Part shown: positions 8,787-17,141 of the stretch, in pieces
Layout: every line of letters starts with the position of its first letter
How positions within the stretch are numbered: position 1 is the first letter of the stretch
NCBI GenBank assembly: GCA_021772025.1
Contig: JAETNT010000002.1
Span: 121,239 to 185,238 of the forward strand
Direction of reading: 5' to 3'
Length of the DNA: 64,000 nucleotides
Source of the DNA: Enterocloster bolteae
GTDB lineage: Bacteria; Bacillota; Clostridia; Lachnospirales; Lachnospiraceae
Translations under genes and position numbers: made by a program
Notes under the pieces: model-generated
Told to the model about the DNA's origin: nothing
The model's input: the letters and a program-made list of their open reading frames with translations, nothing else
Database searches by the model: none

Positions 8787-9893
8787 TTACACAATATCAA
8801 TATCCAAATCAATATCATCCACATCTTCTTCCGTTACATTATCGTCTACAGAAGGTTTCTTAAGCACGGCATAAGCCACCCCGGTAACTGCTGACCCAAT
8901 AATCAAAGCAACTATAAACATCATGGGATTTTTCATCATAGGTACTACAAAGATACCGCCGTGGCCTGCCACGGATTCACATCCTGCTGCTACTGCAATG
9001 GCGCCTGCCACTGCGGATCCAAGCATACTGCATGGGATAAATCTTGCCGGATCAGCTGCCGCAAAGGGAAGCACACCCTCTGTAATAAAGCAAAGGCCCA
9101 TAGGAAGAGCGGTCTTTGCCGTTTCACGCTCTGTCTTTGTAAATTTGTCTTTTTTCAGCATTACAGCGATAAACAGACCGATGGGAGGAGTCATACCGCC
9201 GATAATCTTGGCGCACATAGGCCCGTTGATGCCGTCTGCTCCCAGTGCATTGGCTGCCATAGATGCGGTTTTGTTAACCGGACCGCCCATGTCAAAGCCC
9301 ATGCAGGCTCCGATTACGCCGCCTATGACTGCTTTTGCCCCGCCGTTAAGGGCGATAATCCACTGCTGGAATACATCCATAATCCAAGCCAGAGGAATGG
9401 AAAATACACACAAGAATATCATACCACACAAAAATGTAGAGCACACCGGGATGATCATAACCGGCTTCAATCCTTCACACCACTTGGGAAGTTTCCATCC
9501 CTTCATCCAGTTAACAACCCATCCGATGATAAACGCCATCAGAAGGCCTCCTAAAAACCCGGCCTTAGACTGGGAGGAACAATAACCAATAATCATACCC
9601 GGAACAATACCAGGCCTGCCTGCGATAGAGTAAGCGGCGCCTGCCGTCATAACTGCTACTGCGAAATCCATGGCATAAGAACTCAATTTATTAACGCCCC
9701 ACCAGAATCCAACCCATGTAAACGGATTCAGATTAGAAAATGGAGTCGCCCCTGCTTCAATGGCGCTGCCAATATTCCAGCCGCCGAATGCTTTCGCCAG
9801 CGCTCCCAAGATACCTCCGGCTACAACGATAGGTATCATATAGGAAATACCAGTCATAATGTGTCTCATAAAATTTTTCTGTTGTTTTGCCAT
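8787..9893 (-). CDS. PTS fructose-type IIC membrane component
   Basis: A 368-aa integral membrane permease that carries the sugar across the membrane during phosphorylation. It has about nine to ten hydrophobic segments. Conserved family stretches include SYMIPIVVAGGILGALAKAF near the N-terminus, PGIVPGMIIGY, GFLGGLLMAFIIGW, FDMGGPVNKTA and FITEGVLPFAAADP. The tail is acidic (TEEDVDDIDLDIDIV). It is followed 27 bp later by the aldolase gene and preceded by IIB. Fructose-family IIC is clear; the true sugar is not. Confidence 0.92.
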   Translation of the reverse strand: MAKQQKNFMRHIMTGISYMIPIVVAGGILGALAKAFGGWNIGSAIEAGATPFSNLNPFTWVGFWWGVNKLSSYAMDFAVAVMTAGAAYSIAGRPGIVPGMIIGYCSSQSKAGFLGGLLMAFIIGWVVNWMKGWKLPKWCEGLKPVMIIPVCSTFLCGMIFLCVFSIPLAWIMDVFQQWIIALNGGAKAVIGGVIGACMGFDMGGPVNKTASMAANALGADGINGPMCAKIIGGMTPPIGLFIAVMLKKDKFTKTERETAKTALPMGLCFITEGVLPFAAADPARFIPCSMLGSAVAGAIAVAAGCESVAGHGGIFVVPMMKNPMMFIVALIIGSAVTGVAYAVLKKPSVDDNVTEEDVDDIDLDIDIV

Positions 9894-9930
9894 ACCTGTT
9901 TCCCCTCTTTTTTCAATATTTCACTTGCCG

Positions 9931-10239
9931 CTATTTGCCCAGCTTTTCGTGGATCTTGTTGATAACCCCTTTCGGCGATTTCATTACCGTACTAATGGGA
10001 ATATCCACCACCGGTTTTCCTTTGAAGCGATCTTTGTTTACTCTGATATCCGCCGAAATCAGGATTACATCCGCCTCCTTAATTTCCTCCGGTGTGAATT
10101 CGTTTTCTACACCAATGGATCCCTGGGTCTCTACTTTGATGGTGTCCCCCAATTCTTTTGCTGCGTTTTCCAGCTTTTCCTTTGCGATGTAGGTGTGGGC
10201 AATGCCTGCCGTACATGCTGTGATGGCTAAAATTTTCAT
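9931..10239 (-). CDS. PTS fructose-type IIB component
   Basis: A 102-aa cytoplasmic EIIB. The phospho-cysteine lies in the N-terminal loop ITACTAGIAHTYIA, the usual fructose-IIB signature, and the length fits the family. It is the first gene of the operon: AAGGAG stands seven bases before the ATG, and the repeated 140-bp promoter block lies immediately upstream. It takes phosphate from the IIA encoded downstream. Confidence 0.93.
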   Translation of the reverse strand: MKILAITACTAGIAHTYIAKEKLENAAKELGDTIKVETQGSIGVENEFTPEEIKEADVILISADIRVNKDRFKGKPVVDIPISTVMKSPKGVINKIHEKLGK

Positions 10240-10260
10240 GTACAGTCTCCTTTCTTTTTG

Positions 10261-10400
10261 TTAAACAAAATTTACCATGAAAATACAGGAAACGGTAAAG
10301 TTCTTTAGGCATATTGTTACGGTAATTTTTCCTTTAGAACATTGACGGCTCCTTCTATGCAAAAAATAACTGTCGGATCTGGAAAGAATCCGGCAGTTGG
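10261..10400 (-). repeat. Duplicated terminator-promoter block, copy A
   Basis: This intergenic stretch is a near copy of 12691-12839. On the minus strand each copy starts with an intrinsic terminator for the preceding gene, then a conserved promoter/operator region that ends just before the next gene. The conserved part contains two related boxes, ATTACCGTAA and TTTACCGTTTCC, 25-30 bases apart. These are candidate activator sites for the PRD regulator. This copy drives the PTS IIB gene. Confidence 0.85.
10369..10397 (-). terminator. Intrinsic terminator after the iron alcohol dehydrogenase gene
   Basis: On the minus strand ACTGCCGGAT pairs with ATCCGACAGT (one mismatch) around a nine-base loop and is followed by TATTTTTTGC. 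It forms the upstream part of repeat copy A. Confidence 0.8.
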
Positions 10401-10408
10401 GGTAAATG

Positions 10409-11563
10409 TCATTCCCACAGTTCTTTATACAGCTTTTCTATATCTGCCTGTGTAATCATTCTTCTTGTGTTCTGAGGGCTTCCGCTTTCCATAGCATCAT
10501 AAGCCATTTTTTCAATCACTTCAAAAAACGCCTTCTTTTCAATGCCAAACTGCTCAAGACTCGGCGTTTCAAGTTCTTCTGCCAGACGGGTGGTTGCTGC
10601 AAGGAACTTCTCACTCGCTTCCCTGTCAGAATCCGCTGCTGTTGCAGCTCCTGTAATTCTTCCAAGTTCTGCGAATCTGTCATAGGCTCCCGGCAATGCA
10701 TAGGTTAGACATACCTTAAGAAGCATAGCGTTAGACAATCCATGTGCTACATGGAATAATGCGCCAATCGGACGGCTCATGCCATGAATAAGAGTTACAG
10801 ATGCATTGTTAAAGGCAATCCCTGCTTCCAGCGCCGCTACAGACATCTGAATTCTTGCCTCCTCATTTCTGCCATCGTGAAATGCAGCCGGAAGATATTT
10901 AAAAATTCGTTTTACCGCTGACATAGCAAAAGTATCGGATAATGTCTGTGCCTTATTAGAAGTATATGCTTCTACCGCATGGCAAAGCGCGTCAAGTCCT
11001 GTTGCAGCTGTAATTTTAGGCGGCGCCGTCATCGTAAACTGGGGATCAATGACCGCCAGTGACGGCATTAATACTTTTCCTTTTAACAGCATTTTAATAT
11101 CTTTTTTTGTATCAGTGATAATCGTAAACTGTGTTGCCTCCGACCCTGTTCCGGCGGTTGTCGGAATTGCCGCCATAGGAGGCATAGCAACGTCAATATT
11201 CTTGCCCATATAATCAGAAATGCTGCCGCCGTCTGCAACCAGGGAGCCGATGGCCTTCATCGAATCAATCGGGCTTCCGCCTCCTAATGCCACAAGGAAA
11301 TCACAACCTTCTTTTTTATACTGCTCCAGTCCGTTTTCAATCATTACGTCTGTTGGCTCCCCTACGATTTCTGAATAGATGGTATATTCAATCCCCTGAT
11401 TTTTCAGGGCATTTTCTACCTTCTTACAGTTGCCTAGCTGAATCATCACTTTATCTGTTACGATCATCGCTTTTCTGCCAAGCTTTCCAATCGCTGATTC
11501 AGCCAGTTCAAGAGCTCCTGATCCTGTAATGATCTGTTCGGGTACAATAAATTCTTTTGCCAT
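10409..11563 (-). CDS. Iron-containing alcohol dehydrogenase
   Basis: A 384-aa group III dehydrogenase. The NAD-binding motif GGGSPIDSMKAIG and the metal histidines in DALCHAVEAY and HGMSRPIGALFHVAHG are present, and the fold and length match the family. It follows the IolC-like kinase gene by 15 bp and ends at a terminator. It may remove an aldehyde product of the pathway, for example by reducing a semialdehyde released by the class II aldolase. That role is inferred from the shared regulation only. Confidence 0.9.
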   Translation of the reverse strand: MAKEFIVPEQIITGSGALELAESAIGKLGRKAMIVTDKVMIQLGNCKKVENALKNQGIEYTIYSEIVGEPTDVMIENGLEQYKKEGCDFLVALGGGSPIDSMKAIGSLVADGGSISDYMGKNIDVAMPPMAAIPTTAGTGSEATQFTIITDTKKDIKMLLKGKVLMPSLAVIDPQFTMTAPPKITAATGLDALCHAVEAYTSNKAQTLSDTFAMSAVKRIFKYLPAAFHDGRNEEARIQMSVAALEAGIAFNNASVTLIHGMSRPIGALFHVAHGLSNAMLLKVCLTYALPGAYDRFAELGRITGAATAADSDREASEKFLAATTRLAEELETPSLEQFGIEKKAFFEVIEKMAYDAMESGSPQNTRRMITQADIEKLYKELWE

Positions 11564-11578
11564 AATTCTATTCTCCTT

Positions 11579-12613
11579 TTATACTCTTGCAATCATCTCT
11601 CCGAATTTTTCTTTTTCTTCTTTAATAAATGCATGCACTGCGTCTGATCCCGGGAGAGAATCTGAACAGTTGTTGCTTCTCACCATCATGGATGCCTCTG
11701 CAGACCCAAATTCCAGGCAGTCAATAATTTCCCAGCCTTGGTATAGGCCGTAAAGAAAGCCGGAACCATATCCGTCTCCGCCGCCAAATCCCTTTCTTGC
11801 GTCTACCGGGAACGGCTTAATGCTGAACTTCTGCCCATCGCAGGTATAAGCGGCGGAGCCTTTCATACCATGCTTAATTACTACAATCTTCGCACGGTAT
11901 CCCTGCCAGTACGCAGCGCTTTCTTCATCAGTCATGCCGGATTTAATAAGCTTTTCCGTCAGGTCAAATTCTTCTCTGGAGCCCATGATAATGTCAGCTT
12001 CCTTTGCGATAGTGGAATAGTAAATAGAAATTTCATCGCTGTTCTTCCAGTTGTACTCCCTGTAATCAATATCAAAAATAATTCTGGTATCGCTCTTCCT
12101 TGCCAGCATGACTGCTTTTATAGCTGCTTCCCGGGAAGGACTTTCTGCCAGCGCTGTTCCGGAAATCAAAATAGCTTTTGCGCTCTTTATATAATCCTCG
12201 TCGATATCATCTACGTGAAGCTGCAGATCTGCAATACAGTTTCTGTACATCAAAATGCTGCTCTCTTTTGGAGAAAGCATTTCTGTAAATGTAAGCCCCA
12301 GCTTTTCTCCGTTAGTACATTTAGAGATACAGGATGTATCAATTCCCTGTTCATTAAAATAATCAACAACATATTCCCCAAACTGATCGTCTGATACTTT
12401 TCCGATAAATCCCGCTTTCATTCCGTGATGTGTCACGCCGACCGCAATGTTCGCCGGGGATCCTCCCACAAACTTTTCAAAATAATGAACTTTTTTCAAT
12501 GGTTTGAATTCTTCTTTTACCTCTTCACTGTAAGCAGGGTTAAAATCAATCGCTACACGTCCGAGAAGTATCAGATCCAATTTTCTTGATTCATCAAAAT
12601 TAATATACTTCAT
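11579..12613 (-). CDS. PfkB-family kinase, IolC-like (5-dehydro-2-deoxygluconokinase)
   Basis: A 344-aa ribokinase-family sugar kinase. It contains the substrate-side motif KFVGGSPANIAVGV and the C-terminal anion-hole/catalytic-base motif as GFGGGDGYGSGF, with Gly in place of the usual Ala of GAGD. The N-terminus LILLGRVAIDFNPAY matches IolC proteins best, which phosphorylate 5-dehydro-2-deoxygluconate in inositol breakdown. No other iol gene lies in the window, so it may act on a related keto-deoxy sugar acid. It is first in its operon, behind copy B of the duplicated promoter block. Confidence 0.82.
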   Translation of the reverse strand: MKYINFDESRKLDLILLGRVAIDFNPAYSEEVKEEFKPLKKVHYFEKFVGGSPANIAVGVTHHGMKAGFIGKVSDDQFGEYVVDYFNEQGIDTSCISKCTNGEKLGLTFTEMLSPKESSILMYRNCIADLQLHVDDIDEDYIKSAKAILISGTALAESPSREAAIKAVMLARKSDTRIIFDIDYREYNWKNSDEISIYYSTIAKEADIIMGSREEFDLTEKLIKSGMTDEESAAYWQGYRAKIVVIKHGMKGSAAYTCDGQKFSIKPFPVDARKGFGGGDGYGSGFLYGLYQGWEIIDCLEFGSAEASMMVRSNNCSDSLPGSDAVHAFIKEEKEKFGEMIARV

Positions 12614-12690
12614 GATTCTTCCTCCATCAAATATTCATCCGAAGATCACGCTCCGCCTGGTTGTTATCAAACGAAACCATGAAATAATAG

Positions 12691-12839
12691 TTACACAAAA
12701 TTTATCATGAAAATACAGGAAACGGTAAAGTTCTTCAGACATATTATTACGGTAATTTTTCTTTTAGAGTATCGGCGGCTCCTTATATGCAAAAAAGCAA
12801 AAAACCAACTGCCGGACCTGGAAAGAATCCGGCAGTTGG
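12691..12839 (-). repeat. Duplicated terminator-promoter block, copy B
   Basis: This is the partner of 10261-10400. Identity is high over the promoter part (for example the shared CATGAAAATACAGGAAACGG on the plus strand) and continues into the terminator. It lies between the 803-aa protein gene and the IolC-like kinase, so it supplies the kinase operon with what looks like the same operator set as the PTS operon. Confidence 0.85.
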
Positions 12840-12842
12840 TTT
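12802..12842 (-). terminator. Intrinsic terminator after the 803-aa protein gene
   Basis: A perfect stem: AAACCAACTGCCGGA pairs with TCCGGCAGTTGGTTT around an 11-base loop. On the minus strand it is followed by TTTGCTTTTTTGC. It ends the ABC-transporter operon and is the stronger of the two duplicated terminators. Confidence 0.9.
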
Positions 12843-12871
12843 AAAATTAATGTTTACTTGGTTCTGATATT

Positions 12872-15283
12872 TTAAATATACTGCGTACAATCCTGCGCTG
12901 CCCGGTAAGTAATCTGCCCAAGCCCTTCTGCCGTAAGCCTCAAAGACAAGGGGGCAAATTCGATTTTCTTTTCCAGGCAGGCTTTTATAAAGCAATCAAA
13001 ATTTCCCGCTTCTTTTCTGCCCGCGCATACGCAGACATAGGCCGTCCGGCTCCCATAAGCCCGGAACTCTCTCCCAAACAGCACATCATCAAAAGGCGTC
13101 AGCTCCCTGCTGCACCAAATTCCCGCATAGCCGTTTCCTTTTCTGCCAAATATCCAGGAACCCTGTCTTTGGGTCTCGTCCAGGTTGGCTTCAGGCCAGT
13201 ACAGATGGGTAAAATGGATGGGATGTTCCTCTGTAATGAAGTAAATTGCTCCCAACATACCTCCCTTTTGCTTTACTGCCGGAAAAATTCCATTTCCGTA
13301 CCAATATCCGGGCCTCATTTCCCCGTCATCCGATGAAATTCCCGGATGGTTTACAAAAATCGGGCAGTCCTTTGCAAGCGCGGCATACCACATATGCTGC
13401 TGGTAGCCGAATACCCCGGGCTCAAACAAGGTTTTTCCATGGTAACGGGTGTTTAGCTCCTTTACCCAGGCAGTGCCAAAGATTTCTCCTTCTTCCTGTT
13501 TTTTCTCATAATTGTCTCTGGGGGAAGCTACAGATGTCAGAATATACGATTCTTCCTTTTTTATAACAATTTCCGCATCCTGGGATGTGTAGGAAAAATC
13601 TGCTTTTTCCTCCATTTTCTTTTTCAAGCCGTCCGGTATCTGATATTTGGTAGTTGCCATAGCCGACAGCCACATGCACTCCGAACCGGGAAGTCCCATG
13701 GAAGTAGGCAGATCCGGATTGATAAAATGAACAAATGCCTGTGCAGACTGTTTAAAAGGATAAATAACATCCCGGTAAACCCGGCCCTGAGGCCCTATGA
13801 CAACGCCGTCAAAAACATGGGTGCAAAGCATCTCCAGGTTTTGATCCAGCACTCGGGCCGCCCTCACGGAAATGTCCTCCGGCCCGAAATCAATCAAATT
13901 TAAAAGCGCCGCCACTGTTACAGATGTATAGGTTGCACTGATAAACTCTTCAAAACCATAATTTTCTACTTCTGTCAGCCAGCTTCTGCACCTTGCTTCC
14001 CCGACGGCTGCCTGCTCCCGCCCGGTCCGTCCGCTTCTTGTAAATATTTCATCCGGATATAGATGTCCCGCCGCCATCTGAGCCCCATGAAACATTAACG
14101 CGTGGTTTTCGCTCCAGAAACACATCCCGTCGCTGCCGTCTTCATCCATCCAATACCGGTAATTCAGAAATGTCTGACGGACAGTCTCCATGAGTTCCTC
14201 ATCCAACCTGTAATTTTTTACTAATCGGATAAATCCCGACATGAGAAAATCGGAGCAGTCGATCCGCTGGTCTATATAGGCCAAATCCTGGAGGAGATAT
14301 TCTCTGTCCTCCCGGGTCTCCATGCCTAATGCATATCTTGCCAGCACATGGTAAACGGAAAAATGTGCTCCGGAGCCTCTGACTTGATAGGGAATGGCAG
14401 CCAGATGCCGATAAATTTTAAGATGGCTCTCTTCCCTGGTTTCCGTCTTCCAGTATACCGGTTTCCACCTTTCGCCAATCTCAAAGCTCCTTTTCAGCTC
14501 CTGGCCTGCTGCCTGGACGGTAATCTGAAAGCGGCAGACATCCTCCGGAACGTTTTTCTCCCTTTCTGTTATCCTCTCCTTAAGCAGGCGGCCGTCTTTG
14601 CCCTTATACCGGAGCCATGCATCAAACTCCGGTGCCCGGTTAACGCTCAGCCTGTCTTCTTTCCAAAAAATCTCATCCAGCCATTTCTCCGCCAAAATAA
14701 CCGGAGCCGTACCGGCTTCATCCGGAAAAGCCTGCTTCACCCTTTCATCCAGCCCTTCTTTGATCTGAATCCCAAACATATTTCTGCTGTCCCGAACCCC
14801 AACTGTCTGAATCCTGACAAAAATAAGGTTTTTCCCTTTTTTCAAACGGAGGGTTACCGGCCTTCTTGTCATGGGCTTATAAACGGCCTTTTTCACATGG
14901 CAGGCAAGATAATCGTTGACCCACACCTCAGCAGCCGGATAGGTCCAAAGCACTGCTTCCAAATTCAACTCTTCTTCTGCCTCCAAAACCGTTGCTCCAT
15001 AAGCTTCCAGTTTTGTGGGCCCCGGACAGGTATTGGATAAGTCTACAAACCAATGGTTTCTCCTGTAATAATATTCCCAGAGGCAGTCCCCGCATCCTTT
15101 CTCTCCCAGCCGGATATTTTCCGGCGGCCTTTCCAGCTTTCCGTCAATCCCTTCTGTTCTCAAATGCTGCTCGTAGCGAATCTGATCCTTTTCTGTCCGG
15201 CAGCTTTCGTAGGAACTGCTTTTCAATCCGGATACAAGCCACCTGGTTAAAAAACCCTGATTTTTTACGTTGCAATTTTTCAT
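12872..15283 (-). CDS. Large protein, possible glycan-active (alpha/alpha)-toroid, unrecognised family
   Basis: An 803-aa protein with no signal peptide, so probably cytoplasmic. I do not recognise the family. The first ~270 residues look beta-rich, with a jelly-roll-like carbohydrate-domain feel (AAEVWVNDYLACHV, KGKNLIFVRIQ). Residues about 300-560 look helical, with aromatic repeats and MCFWSENHALMFHGAQ, typical of toroid glycosidases and lyases. The rest is again beta-rich. It is translationally coupled (ATGA overlap) to the ABC permease gene, so it probably acts on what that transporter imports. A polysaccharide lyase or glycosidase is possible but unproven. Confidence 0.6.
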   Translation of the reverse strand: MKNCNVKNQGFLTRWLVSGLKSSSYESCRTEKDQIRYEQHLRTEGIDGKLERPPENIRLGEKGCGDCLWEYYYRRNHWFVDLSNTCPGPTKLEAYGATVLEAEEELNLEAVLWTYPAAEVWVNDYLACHVKKAVYKPMTRRPVTLRLKKGKNLIFVRIQTVGVRDSRNMFGIQIKEGLDERVKQAFPDEAGTAPVILAEKWLDEIFWKEDRLSVNRAPEFDAWLRYKGKDGRLLKERITEREKNVPEDVCRFQITVQAAGQELKRSFEIGERWKPVYWKTETREESHLKIYRHLAAIPYQVRGSGAHFSVYHVLARYALGMETREDREYLLQDLAYIDQRIDCSDFLMSGFIRLVKNYRLDEELMETVRQTFLNYRYWMDEDGSDGMCFWSENHALMFHGAQMAAGHLYPDEIFTRSGRTGREQAAVGEARCRSWLTEVENYGFEEFISATYTSVTVAALLNLIDFGPEDISVRAARVLDQNLEMLCTHVFDGVVIGPQGRVYRDVIYPFKQSAQAFVHFINPDLPTSMGLPGSECMWLSAMATTKYQIPDGLKKKMEEKADFSYTSQDAEIVIKKEESYILTSVASPRDNYEKKQEEGEIFGTAWVKELNTRYHGKTLFEPGVFGYQQHMWYAALAKDCPIFVNHPGISSDDGEMRPGYWYGNGIFPAVKQKGGMLGAIYFITEEHPIHFTHLYWPEANLDETQRQGSWIFGRKGNGYAGIWCSRELTPFDDVLFGREFRAYGSRTAYVCVCAGRKEAGNFDCFIKACLEKKIEFAPLSLRLTAEGLGQITYRAAQDCTQYI

Positions 15284-16134
15284 CCTTTCACCGCTCCTAC
15301 CGTCAATCCCGACATAAAATATCTGCTGGTAAATAAGTATACAATAACAATGGGAACAATGGACATTGCGGAACCGGCAAACATAATATTCCAGGCCGCC
15401 GCTCCGTCGCCCATAGTTTTTAAGGCTACAACTCCCACGGTTAAAGGACGCATTTCCGGGTTTGACATGGTAAATACCTGGGGCATAATAAATTCATTCC
15501 AAGCACTTCTAAAAGACAGAAGGGCTACCGTAGCCAGCACTGGTTTTAACACGGGAAGAATAATTTTATAGTAAATCTGGAAGAAAGAGCATCCGTCAAT
15601 AGCCGCCGCCTCATCCAGTTCCCTGGGTACTGTAGCCATATAGCCTCTTACCAGAAAAATATTGGTTACCTGGTTGGTCCCGATACAGATGAAAATCACC
15701 GACCACATAGAACGGTTCATCTTCAGTTTCACCGCCAGTTCAAATAAGGGACGCAGGGATATGCTTCCGATATTGATAAACATAAACGCTATCATCAAAC
15801 TGTAAAGAAGATTTTTCCCGGGGAACTCCCGCCTTGCAAAGCAATATCCCGCCATACTGGAAATTGTCACAACTCCTATTGTTACCATTGTGCTTAAAAA
15901 GACGCTGTTAAAGGTATAGCGCCCGAAATCCGCCAGTCTCCACGCTTCAATGTAGTTGGAAATTTGAAACTTTTTCGGCAGCATACTGCTTCCCCCCAAG
16001 ACCAGCTCTTGGTTTTCTTTAAAAGAACCCAGGACCACATAAAGGATAGGGTACAGGGTAAAGACCGTCAGTATCCCTAAAAATAAGTAAATCAGGCTCT
16101 GCCCGATTAGTCTGGATTTTCTCTTTCCCATCAC
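15280..16134 (-). CDS. Carbohydrate ABC transporter permease (MalG/UgpE type)
   Basis: A 284-aa membrane protein with six predicted transmembrane segments. The EAA loop that contacts the ATPase reads ELDEAAAIDGCSFFQIYYKIILP across about residues 175-197, starting ELDEAAAIDGC. It forms the channel with the permease encoded just upstream. Its stop codon overlaps the start of the 803-aa protein gene (ATGA). No ATPase gene is in this operon, as is common for CUT1 importers that share one ATPase encoded elsewhere. Confidence 0.93.
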   Translation of the reverse strand: MMGKRKSRLIGQSLIYLFLGILTVFTLYPILYVVLGSFKENQELVLGGSSMLPKKFQISNYIEAWRLADFGRYTFNSVFLSTMVTIGVVTISSMAGYCFARREFPGKNLLYSLMIAFMFINIGSISLRPLFELAVKLKMNRSMWSVIFICIGTNQVTNIFLVRGYMATVPRELDEAAAIDGCSFFQIYYKIILPVLKPVLATVALLSFRSAWNEFIMPQVFTMSNPEMRPLTVGVVALKTMGDGAAAWNIMFAGSAMSIVPIVIVYLFTSRYFMSGLTVGAVKG

Positions 16135-16151
16135 ATTGTCCTCCGTTTCTT

Positions 16152-17069
16152 TTAATAAACCTCATCTAATTTTTTGCTCAGGTTCAGGAAAATAAAGGTA
16201 GCAATTCCGATAATTACTGCAGAAACCAGACCTGCTGTTGCTCCATAGCCAATCTGAAGCTGGGCGGCGCTGGCGTTTTCATTGCCGAACATCAACTGGT
16301 ACACATACAAGAACATTACCTGAGTTCTGTCTCTGGGGCCTCCTCCGGTTAATACCATTACACTCTGGTAGTCCTTCAAGGCTGTTGTAATTGCCAGCAG
16401 GAGAACCACCTTTAATACCGGTCCCAGCATGGGCAGGGTAATATGGAAAAAGCCCTGCACCCGGCTTGCCCCGTCCATATCCGCGCTTTCGTATACATCC
16501 TGAGGAATGCTCTGAAGCCCTGCAAGAAACAGGATCATATAGTTTCCGAAGGCCCCCCACAGCGCTACAATTACCACGGATATCATGGCAATGGAAGGAT
16601 TTCCCAGCCAATCCACCGGAGTCTTTATCAATCCTCCTTTAAGGAGAAGGTTATTCAGGATCCCGTTATAAGGGCTGTAAATAAAGAAAAAAATCAAACT
16701 GTAAATAGCGGAGCTGATTACTGTGGGAATAAAAAATAAGATGCGAAAAAAGTTTTTTCCCCGCAGTTTTTGGTTCAGCAGCACCGCTGTCACCAGAGAA
16801 ACGGGCATAGTCAGCACCAGCTTTAAAAAAGCGTATTCAAAGGTATGAATTACGCTTTTCCAGTAAATCGGATCGTTAGTAAGAATCCTCTTAAAATTAT
16901 CCAGTCCAACCGGATAGGCCACAAATCCGTTGTAGTCATAAAATACATATTTTATTACCCAGAGAAACGGGTATACAGACACCACAAGAAACAGTGCCAT
17001 CATAGGAAGCAGCATGAGAAATAAGGGGAAATCCCATCTGCCTTTTCTCTTCTTTTTCAGTTCTCCCAT
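16152..17069 (-). CDS. Carbohydrate ABC transporter permease (MalF/UgpA type)
   Basis: A 305-aa partner permease with a basic N-terminus (MGELKKKRKGRWDF) and six membrane segments. The EAA loop begins DVYESADMDGASRVQGFFHI. It follows the solute-binding protein gene and precedes the second permease by 17 bp, the standard CUT1 order. The substrate is not evident from sequence. Confidence 0.93.
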   Translation of the reverse strand: MGELKKKRKGRWDFPLFLMLLPMMALFLVVSVYPFLWVIKYVFYDYNGFVAYPVGLDNFKRILTNDPIYWKSVIHTFEYAFLKLVLTMPVSLVTAVLLNQKLRGKNFFRILFFIPTVISSAIYSLIFFFIYSPYNGILNNLLLKGGLIKTPVDWLGNPSIAMISVVIVALWGAFGNYMILFLAGLQSIPQDVYESADMDGASRVQGFFHITLPMLGPVLKVVLLLAITTALKDYQSVMVLTGGGPRDRTQVMFLYVYQLMFGNENASAAQLQIGYGATAGLVSAVIIGIATFIFLNLSKKLDEVY

Positions 17070-17141
17070 TGACTTTTCCTCCGTAAAACAGGGGCAAAAG
17101 CAGCCCTTTGCCCCTATAATGCCTTCCGGTAAATCTCCGTC

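Noticed and set aside
8923..9585. 220-aa plus-strand ORF opposite the IIC gene
   Set aside because: Antisense shadow of a strongly conserved PTS IIC gene with no ribosome site.
11579..12613. Missing GAGD motif in the IolC-like kinase as a sign of inactivity
   Set aside because: The anion-hole Asp is kept, and Gly for Ala in GGGD is a mild change that I believe occurs in other clostridial IolC proteins.
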